The notes beneath the pieces are model-generated. The model had not been told where the DNA came from. It worked only from the letters and a program-made list of their open reading frames with translations, and ran no database searches. 52,089 nt of DNA from contig CALYAA010000012.1 of NCBI GenBank assembly GCA_944393385.1, positions 1-52,089 of the forward strand, written 5' to 3'. The first letter of the stretch is position 1. Every line of letters starts with the position of its first letter. Origin of the DNA: an uncultured Clostridia bacterium. GTDB lineage: Bacteria; Bacillota; Clostridia; TANB77; CAG-508. The translations under genes and the position numbers were made by a program. Shown here in pieces: positions 25,882 to 34,792 of this stretch.

Positions 25882-26790
25882 ATGATGCAAGGAAAGATAA
25901 TTGGAAATATATCCAATATGTATAAAATCAAAACAGAAGAAAAAGAATATAATGCATATGCAAGAGGAAAATTCAAGAATGAAGAAATTATACCTTTAGT
26001 GGGAGATATGGTTGAAATTACTTTATTGAGTGAAGACCAGATTAGCAATAGTGAAAAAAATAATGCCACAATAGATGCAGTTATAGAAAGAATTTTGCCA
26101 AGAAAAAATTCGTTAAAAAGGCCAAAAGTTGCTAATGTAGACCAAATTATATTTATATTATCAGCTAAACATCCAAAGCCAGATTTATTAATGTTAGATA
26201 AACAATTAGCATATGCAGAATTTATAGGTATAGAGCCAATAATAATCATTAATAAAATGGATTTAGCCAATTGTGAGGAAATTAAAAAATTATATACTCA
26301 AGTGGGATATAAAACTCTAATAGCTAGTGCTAAAGAAATAATTGGAATAGATGAAATAAAAGAGATTTTACGAAACAAAACAAGTGTATTTTCTGGAAAT
26401 TCAGGAGTAGGAAAATCAAGTATTATTAATGCTATATATGGTTTTAATAAAACGGAAGAGGGAGAAGTAAGCAAGAAAAATAAAAAAGGTAAAAATACTA
26501 CAACAGACACAAAGCTTTATGAAATTGAAGAAAATACGTTTATAGCTGATACTCCAGGATTTTCAAGTTTTGAGATAAGTGAAATAGAAAGTTCTGAATT
26601 AGATAAATGTTTTATTGAATTTAAAGAAAAAATAAAAAATTGTGAGTTTATTGGTTGTACACATATAAAGGAGGAAAATTGTGGAATAAAAGAAGCTGTT
26701 AAAAATGGTGAAATTTCAGAAGATAGATATGAAAGATATTGCACAATTTATGAAGAATTAAAAGATAAAGAAAAAAATAGATGGAAATAA
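25882..26790 (+). CDS. rsgA: Ribosome small-subunit-dependent GTPase A
   Basis: A 302-residue circularly permuted GTPase in late 30S assembly. The N-terminal OB fold begins MMQGKIIGNISN. The permuted GTPase order is visible: G4 IINKMDLA before G1 SGNSGVGKSSI and G3 DTPGFSSFE. The C-terminal zinc module is CEFIGCTHIKEENC. The first ATG directly follows two in-frame stops; the AAAGGAG upstream is unusually far (about 18 nt), so initiation may be weak. It follows prpC-prkC, the standard gene order, though a terminator intervenes. Confidence 0.95.
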   Translation: MMQGKIIGNISNMYKIKTEEKEYNAYARGKFKNEEIIPLVGDMVEITLLSEDQISNSEKNNATIDAVIERILPRKNSLKRPKVANVDQIIFILSAKHPKPDLLMLDKQLAYAEFIGIEPIIIINKMDLANCEEIKKLYTQVGYKTLIASAKEIIGIDEIKEILRNKTSVFSGNSGVGKSSIINAIYGFNKTEEGEVSKKNKKGKNTTTDTKLYEIEENTFIADTPGFSSFEISEIESSELDKCFIEFKEKIKNCEFIGCTHIKEENCGIKEAVKNGEISEDRYERYCTIYEELKDKEKNRWK

Positions 26791-26806
26791 AAAATTTTAT
26801 ATGTTT

Positions 26807-26869
26807 AAAAAATTCCTTTTAGTACATAATTAATAAAATGTAAATTTTACTAAATGAAAGGAATTTTTT
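26807..26869 (+). promoter_or_regulatory. Hairpin masking the htrA ribosome site (possible RNA thermometer)
   Basis: The left arm AAAAAATTCCTTTTAGTA (26807-26824) pairs with TACTAAA and AAGGAATTTTTT (26848-26869) apart from a 3-4 nt bulge. The right arm contains the AAAGGAA ribosome site and ends one base before the ATG of the HtrA protease. The stem is almost all A-U/G-U except a short GG/CC block, so it could melt with heat. It could also act as the rsgA terminator. Confidence 0.5.
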
Positions 26870-26870
26870 A

Positions 26871-27995
26871 ATGAGAAAGAAAAAATCTGTTTTTACAAGA
26901 ATCATAGTATTTTTACTTTTAGCAATTATATTATTAGGAACAGCATATTACTTTTATGATACATATCAATCAATAGATTTATCAACAGAATATAAAACAG
27001 CTAAATTAAATACATCAGTTACGGAATCAACATCAGAAAATAATATAAAAACAAGTAATAATATAGTAGATATACTTGAAAATATTTCTAGATGTGTAGT
27101 AGGAATTTCTAAGATAGAAACACATTCAAATTCTATATTTTCCAATAATTCAGTAACAGAATTAGGATTAGGTACAGGAGTAATTGTATCTAGTAATGGA
27201 TATATTTTAAGCAACTGTCATGTTACAGGAGAAAAACTTAGTACATGTTATGTGACATTAGAAAATGGATATACTTATGATGGAACTGTTGTATGGTCAG
27301 ATGCAGAAATGGATTTATCTATAACTAAAATTAATGCAAATAACTTGGAATATGCAACAATTGGAGACTCTTCTAAAGTAAAATCAGGTGAAACGGTTTA
27401 TGCGATTGGAAATCCAATTGGGTATGAATTTAGAAGAACAATAACATCAGGCATTATTAGTGCAATTAATAGAACAATTAAAATAGAAGAAAATGGTACA
27501 ACAACATATATGACAGATTTAATACAAACAGATGCATCAATAAATCAAGGAAATAGTGGAGGACCACTATTACTTTCAACAGGAGAAATTATAGGTATAA
27601 ATAGTGTTAAAATTACAACTGCAGAAGGGATAGGTTTTGCAATACCAGTAAATGCAGTAAAACCTATTATTGAAAAATTTATTTCAACAAATTCTTTTGA
27701 TGAGCCATATCTTGGTATTTATGCATATGACCAAGAAGTAATTCCATATATTTTACCATCTGCAAATAATCCAGAGGGAATTTATATTGTTCATATAAAC
27801 AAAGATAGTCCAGTAAAATCTACAGAAATTCAAGTGGGTGATATTCTAAAAAGTATAGATGGAAAAACTATCTCAAATATGATAGAACTTAGAGAATATA
27901 TTTATAGTAAAAATGTGGGTGATACAATAACTTTAGAAATTACTAGAGGATATGTTACTAGAAATTATCAAATTGTGTTAGGGAGAAAAAAATAA
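26871..27995 (+). CDS. HtrA/DegP-like membrane-anchored serine protease
   Basis: A 374-residue trypsin-like protease. The N-terminal membrane anchor (about residues 9-28, TRIIVFLLLAIILLGTAYYF) puts the rest outside the cell. The triad is H117 (SNCHVTG), D148 (AEMDLSI) and S229 (QGNSGGPLL). A single PDZ domain occupies about 280-370 (GIYIVHINKDSPV, VGDILKSIDG). It degrades or chaperones misfolded exported proteins. Its ribosome site AAAGGAA lies inside the hairpin at 26807-26869. It converges with leuS at a shared terminator. Confidence 0.94.
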   Translation: MRKKKSVFTRIIVFLLLAIILLGTAYYFYDTYQSIDLSTEYKTAKLNTSVTESTSENNIKTSNNIVDILENISRCVVGISKIETHSNSIFSNNSVTELGLGTGVIVSSNGYILSNCHVTGEKLSTCYVTLENGYTYDGTVVWSDAEMDLSITKINANNLEYATIGDSSKVKSGETVYAIGNPIGYEFRRTITSGIISAINRTIKIEENGTTTYMTDLIQTDASINQGNSGGPLLLSTGEIIGINSVKITTAEGIGFAIPVNAVKPIIEKFISTNSFDEPYLGIYAYDQEVIPYILPSANNPEGIYIVHINKDSPVKSTEIQVGDILKSIDGKTISNMIELREYIYSKNVGDTITLEITRGYVTRNYQIVLGRKK

Positions 27996-27997
27996 AG

Positions 27998-28018
27998 AAG
28001 GACTCAAAATGAGTCCTT
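27998..28018. terminator. Bidirectional terminator between htrA and leuS
   Basis: AAGGACTC-aaaat-GAGTCCTT is a perfect 8-bp stem with T-rich flanks on both strands. It lies between two convergent genes. Confidence 0.85.
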
Positions 28019-28024
28019 TAAATT

Positions 28025-30433
28025 TTATACAACAATATTATAAATTTTATTTTTAACATAAATTTCTTTTTTAATATTTTTTCCATTAAGCTTATCATTA
28101 ATAGCTTCATGAACTTTTTCTTTTACACTAGATTCATCTTCATCTAAATCAATCATAATTGTAGCCTTTAATTTTCCATTAATTTGAATAGGTAACTCAA
28201 TTTGATCATCAATAGTTTTAGCTTCATCATATTCAGGCCATTCATAAGAAGAAATAGGTTTATCAACACTAATTTTCTCATTTAATTCTTCTGTAATATG
28301 AGGAGCAAATGGATTTAGTAAAGTTATAAATGTTTTAAATTCAGCTTTATTAATAGTTTTTAATTTTGTAAATTCATTCATCATAGTCATAAATGTAGAT
28401 ACACAAGTATTAAATTTCATTTCCTCAATATCTTGAGAAACTTTCTTGATTGCTTTATTTATCATTTTTTCAGTTTCTTTTCTATATGTATCACCATCTA
28501 TTAACATGTTTTGTAAGTTCCAAACTCTATCTAGAAATTTAAAACATCCTCTAATACTATCCATTGACCAACTAGCTGTTTGATCAAATGGTCCCATAAA
28601 CATTTCATATACTCTAAAGGTATCTGCTCCAAATTCATTTAATATATCTTCTGGATTTATTACATTTCCTTTAGATTTAGACATTTTTTCTCCATTTGAA
28701 CCTAAAATCATACCATGTGAAGTACGTTTTGCATATGGTTCTTTTGTTGGAACAACTCCAATATCATATAAGAATTTGTGCCAAAATCTTGAATATAGTA
28801 AATGAAGTGTAGTGTGTTCCATTCCACCATTATACCAATCAACAGGTGACCAATAGTCTAGAGCTTCTTTAGATGCTAAAGCTTTATCATTATGTGGATC
28901 CATATATCTTAAATAATACCATGATGATCCAGCCCATTGAGGCATTGTATCTGTTTCTCTTTTTGCAGGTTTACCACAATGTGGGCAAGTTGTATTAACC
29001 CATTCTGTATGTCTTGCAAGAGGAGATTCACCATTTTCTCCTGGTAAGAAATCTTTAACATCTGGTAAAGTTAAAGGTAAATCTTTTTCATCAAGAGGAA
29101 CCCATCCACAATCTTCGCAATATACCATTGGAATTGGCTCACCCCAATATCTTTGACGTGAAAATACCCAGTCACGAAGTTTGTAATTTACTTTTTTCTC
29201 TCCAATTTTGTTTTCTTCAAGATATTCTATAACTTTTTTCTTTGCATCTTTAACATGAAGTCCATTTAAGAAATCTGAATTTACAGATATTCCTGTTTCA
29301 ACATCTGTAAATGGTAATTCAACAGTAGAATTATTTTCAGGAGCAACTACTTGAATAATAGGTAAATTAAATTTTGTTGCAAATTCATAATCTCTTGTAT
29401 CATGTGCAGGAACAGCCATAATAGCTCCAGTTCCATAACTTGATAATACATAATCTGCAATCCAAATAGGAATTTCTTTTTTTGTTAAAGGATTAATTGC
29501 TTTTATTCCTTTTATCTCAACTCCTGTTTTTTCTTTATTCATTTCTCCACGTTCAAAATCAGATTTTAAAGCAGATTGTTTTTTATAATTTTCTACTTCT
29601 TCTAAATTAGTAATTTTATTGGCAAGTTTTTCAATTAGTTGGTGTTCTGGTGCTATAACCATATATGTTGCACCAAAAATTGTATCAGGTCTTGTTGTAT
29701 ATACAAGAAGTTCTTCATCTGTACCAGAAATTTTAAATTTAACTTCTGCTCCTTCTGAACGACCAATCCAATTGCGTTGTTGTGTTTTTATTTTTTCTAA
29801 GAAGTCTACGTCATCTAAATCATCAACAAGTCTTTGAGCATATTTTGTGATTTTTAACATCCATTGTGATTTCTCTTTTTGAACAACTGGACTTCCACAT
29901 CTTTCACAAACACCATTAACAACTTCTTCATTTGCAAGACCTACTTTACAGCCTGTACAGAAGTTAATTGGCATTGTTGCTTTATAAGCTAAACCATGTT
30001 TATATAGTTGGATAAAAATCCATTGAGTCCATTTGTAATATTGTGGATCTGTTGTATTTATAACTTTTGACCAATCAAATGAAAAACCTATAGATTTTAA
30101 TTGTTCTGTAAAATGAGCGATATTTTTCTCAGTTGTTATTTTTGGATGTACATTAGTTTTAATTGCATAGTTTTCTGCAGGTAAACCAAATGCGTCAAAT
30201 CCAATAGGAAATAATACATTATATCCTTGTAATCTTCTTTTTCTTGCAATAACATCAAGTGCTGTATAACTACGTGGATGCCCAACATGTAATCCTTGAC
30301 CAGATGGATATGGGAATTCTATTAATCCATACCATTTCTTTTTATTTTTAAAATCATTACTTGCAAAAAATGTGCCTTCTGATTCCCATTTTTTTTGCCA
30401 TTTATTTTCTATTTCTTTAAAATTATATGCCAT
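28025..30433 (-). CDS. leuS: Leucyl-tRNA synthetase
   Basis: An 802-residue class I synthetase charging tRNA-Leu (one of which lies at 14631). The HIGH region is [18 protein letters not shown] and the KMSKS loop is [14 protein letters not shown]. The CP1 editing domain includes [13 protein letters not shown] and [15 protein letters not shown]. Zinc Cys pairs occur (CTGC/CERC; CPHC). Length is normal for bacterial LeuRS. ATG start with GGAGG. Its promoter is at 30524-30552; no T-box-like specifier structure is seen in the 90-bp leader. Confidence 0.98.
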   Translation of the reverse strand: MAYNFKEIENKWQKKWESEGTFFASNDFKNKKKWYGLIEFPYPSGQGLHVGHPRSYTALDVIARKRRLQGYNVLFPIGFDAFGLPAENYAIKTNVHPKITTEKNIAHFTEQLKSIGFSFDWSKVINTTDPQYYKWTQWIFIQLYKHGLAYKATMPINFCTGCKVGLANEEVVNGVCERCGSPVVQKEKSQWMLKITKYAQRLVDDLDDVDFLEKIKTQQRNWIGRSEGAEVKFKISGTDEELLVYTTRPDTIFGATYMVIAPEHQLIEKLANKITNLEEVENYKKQSALKSDFERGEMNKEKTGVEIKGIKAINPLTKKEIPIWIADYVLSSYGTGAIMAVPAHDTRDYEFATKFNLPIIQVVAPENNSTVELPFTDVETGISVNSDFLNGLHVKDAKKKVIEYLEENKIGEKKVNYKLRDWVFSRQRYWGEPIPMVYCEDCGWVPLDEKDLPLTLPDVKDFLPGENGESPLARHTEWVNTTCPHCGKPAKRETDTMPQWAGSSWYYLRYMDPHNDKALASKEALDYWSPVDWYNGGMEHTTLHLLYSRFWHKFLYDIGVVPTKEPYAKRTSHGMILGSNGEKMSKSKGNVINPEDILNEFGADTFRVYEMFMGPFDQTASWSMDSIRGCFKFLDRVWNLQNMLIDGDTYRKETEKMINKAIKKVSQDIEEMKFNTCVSTFMTMMNEFTKLKTINKAEFKTFITLLNPFAPHITEELNEKISVDKPISSYEWPEYDEAKTIDDQIELPIQINGKLKATIMIDLDEDESSVKEKVHEAINDKLNGKNIKKEIYVKNKIYNIVV

Positions 30434-30523
30434 AGTGACCTCCGTTCTAGTGTTTTATTTAAAAAACTCTAATTTGATAAAAATAGATTTGTTTTAAATA
30501 CTTAAATTTGATTTTATATATGA

Positions 30524-30552
30524 ATTATACTAGCAAAATCTTGAAAAGTCAA
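30524..30552 (-). promoter_or_regulatory. Promoter of leuS
   Basis: On the minus strand, TTGACT (30547-30552), a 17-bp spacer and TATAAT (30524-30529), about 90 bp before the leuS start codon. Confidence 0.8.
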
Positions 30553-30566
30553 TGAAATGGAGAAAT

Positions 30567-30664
30567 TTTGTCAGTGAGGACGGAGATTGTCAGTGGGGAC
30601 GGAGATTTTGACACAATTTTTGTGTCAAAATCTCCGTCCCCACTGACAATCTCCGTCGACAAAA
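30567..30664. repeat. Dispersed palindromic repeat, copy 3: long composite palindrome
   Basis: A perfect 38-bp inverted repeat (30579-30616 with 30620-30657) and a 3-nt loop. Each arm holds the repeat core GTGGGGACGGAGATTTTGACA preceded by another partial copy (GACGGAGATTGTCA), and outer TTTTGTC/GACAAAA extends the pairing. It lies just upstream of the leuS promoter. As RNA or single-stranded DNA it would form a very stable hairpin. Confidence 0.9.
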
Positions 30665-30754
30665 AATTTAAAAATTACATAAAAGATAAAAAATTAGAAA
30701 TAATAAAAATGATTCAAAATGAATTAAAAATAAATGAAAGGAATGTGATAAAAT

Positions 30755-30895
30755 ATGAAATTTGTTAAAGGTTTAGTAATTGGTGGATTAATAACAACAG
30801 GAGTTTTAATGATGGTTAAAGATTCTTCAATGATGGATACAAATAAATTAGCTAAAAAAGGAAAGAGATTTGCAAAAAAGATGGGGATAATGTAA
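30755..30895 (+). CDS. YtxH-like small membrane protein
   Basis: A 46-residue protein: MKFVKGLVIGGLITTGVLMM forms one membrane helix, then a short polar linker and a basic tail (KLAKKGKRFAKKM). This is the size and pattern of YtxH-type small proteins (a Gly-rich helix followed by a charged tail). ATG start with GAAAGGAATG upstream, and a terminator follows immediately. It is a single-gene unit between the long palindrome and dnaG. The function is unknown. Confidence 0.65.
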   Translation: MKFVKGLVIGGLITTGVLMMVKDSSMMDTNKLAKKGKRFAKKMGIM

Positions 30896-30906
30896 TTAAA
30901 TAATAG

Positions 30907-30950
30907 AAAGCATATATTGTGAGATAAAAATCTTATAATATATGCTTTTA
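30907..30950 (+). terminator. Terminator after the YtxH-like gene
   Basis: AAAGCATATATT pairs perfectly with AATATATGCTTT, 12 bp with an 18-nt loop, followed by T and A-rich DNA. It could serve either strand. Confidence 0.65.
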
Positions 30951-31094
30951 AATTAAATAATAAGAGTTTATAAGATTTAAAATTTTTATAACACATAAAA
31001 GAAAAAAGAAAAAAATTTTGAAAAAAAGAGGGAATTATGTAAAATGCGTCGAATAATATATATGTATGAAAAAGTTAAGTAGGAGTGGAGGAAA

Positions 31095-32885
31095 ATGGCA
31101 CGATATAGTGAAGAGATTGTTGAACAAGTAAGGCAAAATAATGATATAGTGGATATAATCTCACAATACGTACATTTAACTCGAAAAGGAAGAAATTATT
31201 TTGGGTTATGTCCTTTTCATAATGAAAAATCTCCATCTTTTTCTGTATCACCAGAAAGACAAATATTTCATTGTTTTGGATGTGGAGTTGGTGGAAATAT
31301 ATATACATTTTTAATGAAAATTGAAGGAATAGGATTTAAAGATGCTATAGAACAACTAGCAGAAAGAGCTAATATACAATTACCAAGAATAGAAAATCCA
31401 GAAGAAGATAGAAAAGAAGAATTAAAAGCAAAAATATACAAAATTAATCAATTTACAGCAGATTTCTATCATCAAAATTTGTACAAGCCAACAGCCCAAA
31501 ATGCTCAAGAATATGTTAAAAAAAGGAAATTAACTCAAAATACATTAGAAACATTTAAAATAGGTTTTTCTGGAAAATTTGATGAACTGTATAAATCATT
31601 AAAATTACAAGGTTTTGGAGAAAAAGAAATACTTGAATCAGGATTAGTTATTAAAAATGACAGAGGACAGTTCATAGACATGTATAGAAATAGACTTATG
31701 ATACCTATATGTGACATAAGAGGAAGAGTAATTGCATTTGGAGGAAGAGTATTAGACGATTCAAAACCCAAATATATAAACTCACCAGAAAACGTAGTAT
31801 ATAGTAAGGGAAGACATTTATTTGGTTTAAATGTTGCGAAAAAAGATTGTAGTAAAAAACTTCTTATTGTAGAAGGATATATGGATGCAATTTCTTTATA
31901 TCAAAGAGGAATAACTAATGTTGTTGCAGCTTTAGGAACAGCGTTAACAGAACAACAAGGATGGTTATTAAGAAAAAGTACAGAACAAGTTATTTTAGGA
32001 TTTGATTCAGATGGGGCTGGTCAAACAGCAGTTGCAAGATCTATGGAAATATTACAGAAAATGGGCTGTGATATGAGAGTTTTACAAATAGAAGGAGCAA
32101 AAGACCCTGACGAATTTGTATTAAAATTTGGTGAAGGAAGATTTAAACTAGCAATGGATAATGCTATTTCATTAATAGAATTTAAAGTAAAAAATTTAAG
32201 TAAAGATATAAATTTAAATAATACTTCAGATAAAATTAAATTTTTAAATGAAATTGCCAAAATCTTAGCCAAAGTAGATAATACAATGGAAAGAGAGATT
32301 TATATAGATAAAATTGCAAACAATTACCAAATATCAAAAGAAGCCATATATGCAGAAGTAAATAAGTTAATCTATACATCATCAAAAACAGATAATTTAT
32401 TGCAAAGTAAAACAATAAAAAGTCAAGTAGTTAAAAAAATTGAAAAAGAAGAAAAAGATGTTGATGTAGACTTAAAAAGGAGAGAAGATACTATCATTGC
32501 TTTATTATTAGATTCAAATAATAAAACATTTCAAAAGATAAAAGAAAAAATAAAACCAGAAGATTTTAAAGATGAAACAAATAAAAAAATTGCAATAAAA
32601 TTATATGAGGAATTAGAAAAACAAGATGCTAATGTAAATAAACTTATAGATGAATTTGATGAACAAACACAAAACCATATCACAAAAGTAATGGCAACAG
32701 ATTATGAAATAGAAAATATAGAAAAGGCAGTTGATGACATATTATCAAAATACGAAAGAGAAAGATTAGAAAGTAAAAAAATAGATATTTTAAAAGAATT
32801 AGAAACAGAACAAAACACTGAAACAAAAAAGAATTTAAGTAAAGAGCTAAGTAATATAATAATTGCATTAGCTAAAATTAAGTAG
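31095..32885 (+). CDS. dnaG: DNA primase
   Basis: A 596-residue primase making RNA primers at the replication fork. The N-terminal CHC2 zinc finger has C39-H42 (CPFH) and C60-C63 (CFGC). The catalytic core has TIGFSGKF-like residues, then the TOPRIM segment LLIVEGYMDAIS and FDSDGAGQTA with its DxD set. The C-terminal region (about 430-596) is the helicase-binding part. ATG start with GTGGAGG. rpoD begins 12 bp after the stop, the conserved dnaG-rpoD order. Confidence 0.98.
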   Translation: MARYSEEIVEQVRQNNDIVDIISQYVHLTRKGRNYFGLCPFHNEKSPSFSVSPERQIFHCFGCGVGGNIYTFLMKIEGIGFKDAIEQLAERANIQLPRIENPEEDRKEELKAKIYKINQFTADFYHQNLYKPTAQNAQEYVKKRKLTQNTLETFKIGFSGKFDELYKSLKLQGFGEKEILESGLVIKNDRGQFIDMYRNRLMIPICDIRGRVIAFGGRVLDDSKPKYINSPENVVYSKGRHLFGLNVAKKDCSKKLLIVEGYMDAISLYQRGITNVVAALGTALTEQQGWLLRKSTEQVILGFDSDGAGQTAVARSMEILQKMGCDMRVLQIEGAKDPDEFVLKFGEGRFKLAMDNAISLIEFKVKNLSKDINLNNTSDKIKFLNEIAKILAKVDNTMEREIYIDKIANNYQISKEAIYAEVNKLIYTSSKTDNLLQSKTIKSQVVKKIEKEEKDVDVDLKRREDTIIALLLDSNNKTFQKIKEKIKPEDFKDETNKKIAIKLYEELEKQDANVNKLIDEFDEQTQNHITKVMATDYEIENIEKAVDDILSKYERERLESKKIDILKELETEQNTETKKNLSKELSNIIIALAKIK

Positions 32886-32897
32886 GGGTGAATTTTC

Positions 32898-34040
32898 GTG
32901 GAAAAGGAAATTAATGAAAAAATAGAAAACAGAGAGGAATTAAAAGGAATAGAAAACGAAAAATCAGAAAATGAAAAAGTTCAAGATATTGTAAAAAAAG
33001 TCAAAGAATCTGGAAAAATAACATATGGTGAATTAGCTAAAGAATTAGAAAATACAAATCCAGAACAAATAGATAAAGTTTTTGATGCTTTTGAAGAAAT
33101 GGGAGTTAGCTTATTAAATGATGACTTTGAAGAAGAGCCAGATATAGATGATTTAAAAGAAGTTGAGGACTTAAAATTAGACGAAATAACTGATACAAAT
33201 TATGAGGGGATTAGTGTTGATGATCCAGTAAGAATGTATTTAAGAGAAATTGGGAAAATTCCACTATTATCTTATGATAAAGAACTTGAATTAGCTAAAA
33301 GAATATTAGATGGCGATGAAGAAGCAAAACAAGAATTAGCAGAAGCAAACCTTAGATTAGTAGTAAGTATAGCAAAAAAATATGTTGGAAGAGGAATGTT
33401 ATTTTTAGATTTAATTCAAGAAGGAAATATGGGATTAATAAAAGCAGTAGAAAAATTTGATTACACAAAAGGTTTCAAATTTAGTACTTATGCAACATGG
33501 TGGATAAGACAAGCTATTACAAGAGCAATAGCAGACCAAGCACGTACAATAAGAATTCCAGTTCATATGGTAGAAACAATCAATAGACTAATAAGAACAT
33601 CAAGACATTTATTACAACAATTTGGTAGAGAACCAACAATAGAAGAAATAGCTCAAGAAATGGACATGTCTGTTGAAAAAGTAATGGAAATACAAAAAAT
33701 AGCACAAGACCCAGTTTCATTAGAAACACCAATAGGAGAAGAAGATGACAGCCATTTAGGAGATTTTATACAAGATGAAGATTCACCTGCACCACAAGAT
33801 GCTGCATCATATACATTACTAAGAGAACAACTAAATGAAGTAATGAAAACACTAACACCTAGAGAAGCAAAAGTTCTAAGACTAAGATTTGGATTAGATG
33901 ATGGAAAAGCAAGAACACTTGAAGAAGTAGGAAAAGAATTTGATGTTACAAGAGAAAGAATTCGTCAAATAGAGGCAAAAGCATTAAGAAAACTTCGTCA
34001 TCCAAGCAGAAGCAAAAAATTAAGAGATTATATGAATTAA
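32898..34040 (+). CDS. rpoD: Primary RNA polymerase sigma factor (sigma-A)
   Basis: A 380-residue housekeeping sigma factor. An acidic N-terminal region 1.1 ([12 protein letters not shown]) precedes region 1.2 ([17 protein letters not shown]), region 2 ([29 protein letters not shown]), region 3 and region 4 ([29 protein letters not shown]). GTG start behind TAGGGGTG. It is consistent with the consensus TTGACA/TATAAT promoters found elsewhere in the window. Cotranscribed with dnaG. Confidence 0.98.
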   Translation: MEKEINEKIENREELKGIENEKSENEKVQDIVKKVKESGKITYGELAKELENTNPEQIDKVFDAFEEMGVSLLNDDFEEEPDIDDLKEVEDLKLDEITDTNYEGISVDDPVRMYLREIGKIPLLSYDKELELAKRILDGDEEAKQELAEANLRLVVSIAKKYVGRGMLFLDLIQEGNMGLIKAVEKFDYTKGFKFSTYATWWIRQAITRAIADQARTIRIPVHMVETINRLIRTSRHLLQQFGREPTIEEIAQEMDMSVEKVMEIQKIAQDPVSLETPIGEEDDSHLGDFIQDEDSPAPQDAASYTLLREQLNEVMKTLTPREAKVLRLRFGLDDGKARTLEEVGKEFDVTRERIRQIEAKALRKLRHPSRSKKLRDYMN

Positions 34041-34067
34041 TATTAAAAAGCTTAAATATAAATAGAT

Positions 34068-34143
34068 GAGGTAGAACACTTTAAAAAAGTTTTGGTTGAA
34101 TGTCAATAGTTGGGGCAGAAAACTTTAAAAAGTTTTCTACCTC
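34068..34143. other. Alternative hairpins downstream of rpoD
   Basis: GAGGTAGAA (34068) pairs perfectly with TTCTACCTC (34135-34143), competing with an inner 10-bp stem AGAAAACTTT/AAAGTTTTCT (34117-34138). The two halves look like an imperfect tandem repeat (GTAGAACACTTTAAAAAAG and GCAGAAAACTTTAAAAAG). It may be the dnaG-rpoD terminator; the T-run after it is weak (CTTCTTTTG). Confidence 0.4.
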
Positions 34144-34169
34144 AGCTTCTTTTGCATGTGAAATTATAA

Positions 34170-34301
34170 ATGAAAGTAATAGTTATGGAAAAAGAAAAGG
34201 ATAATATTATATTGGTAGATAAAGATTTAGATAAACAATGTTTTTCAATTTCGAAAATTGAAGATAACGAATATATAGGCCAAATAAGCAATTACAATTG
34301 A
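34170..34301 (+). CDS. Possible 43-residue ORF of unknown function
   Basis: A short open frame beginning MKVIVMEKEKDN and ending ISNYN, with the compositional look of coding sequence, but no ribosome site is visible before either ATG and I recognise no family. It may be a remnant. The rest of the 388-bp stretch between rpoD and the zinc-ribbon gene holds the hairpins at 34068 and a possible promoter (TTGACA at 34298, 17-bp spacer, TAATAT at 34321). Confidence 0.2.
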   Translation: MKVIVMEKEKDNIILVDKDLDKQCFSISKIEDNEYIGQISNYN

Positions 34302-34428
34302 CAAACATAAAAAATTATGTTAATATACAAATATATTTTTTTGAAAATTCCTGTTCTAATTTAAGAGCAGTTTAAATAGATGCAGCAAATAAACTTAATT
34401 AGAAAGTCAATTGACAAGGAGGAAAAAT

Positions 34429-34644
34429 ATGTTTTGCAAGTATTGTGGTAAGAAAATCGATGATGATAGTGTTTTCTGTATGTTTTGTGGTAAAAAAGTA
34501 AAAGGACATAAAGTAAAGGAAAATTATCTAGAAGAAACTCACGAACATGTAAAACAAAATGGAACTTATACAGCTCCAGACGGAAAGACATATACAGTAA
34601 GAAACCGTATATTATATGATGAAAACCTTCTGAAAAGTTATTAG
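34429..34644 (+). CDS. Zinc-ribbon protein with duplication-altered C-terminus
   Basis: A 71-residue protein opening MFCKYCGKKIDDDSVFCMFCGKK, a four-Cys zinc ribbon, then DGKTYTVRNRILYDEN and an abrupt LLKSY end. ATG start with AAGGAGG. Directly after the stop the sequence repeats the 31 bases that encode the NRILYDEN region, and beyond the second copy the frame would read GWDVGRVPAWWG and stop at 34732. The likely ancestral protein therefore ended in WWG, and a 67-bp insertion-duplication shifted the frame. The shortened product could still fold its zinc ribbon. Confidence 0.65.
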   Translation: MFCKYCGKKIDDDSVFCMFCGKKVKGHKVKENYLEETHEHVKQNGTYTAPDGKTYTVRNRILYDENLLKSY

Positions 34645-34693
34645 ATATTGCCTCTATTACATAGTAAGAAACCGTATATTATATGATGAAAAC
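34596..34693 (+). repeat. 31-bp direct repeat disrupting the zinc-ribbon gene
   Basis: Identical 31-bp copies at 34596-34626 and 34663-34693 are separated by 36 bp. The 67-bp period is not a multiple of three, so it shifts the reading frame of the zinc-ribbon gene. Confidence 0.9.
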
Positions 34694-34750
34694 GGATGGG
34701 ATGTAGGAAGAGTTCCGGCTTGGTGGGGATAATACAATCTCAAAATCAAA

Positions 34751-34783
34751 ACAAATGAGGTAGCAAATTGCGACCTCATTTGT
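34751..34783. terminator. Terminator between the zinc-ribbon gene and asnB
   Basis: ACAAATGAGGT pairs perfectly with ACCTCATTTGT (11 bp, 11-nt loop) between two convergent genes. T-runs are short on both sides. Confidence 0.65.
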
Positions 34784-34792
34784 TGTATACAA

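Noticed and set aside
30434..30552. T-box leader for leuS
   Set aside because: The leader is only about 90 bases and has no specifier stem or T-box/antiterminator sequence.
30568..30768. An open frame of 66 codons through the long palindrome
   Set aside because: Most of it is repeat sequence, it has no ribosome site, and it overlaps the start of the better supported 46-residue YtxH-like gene.
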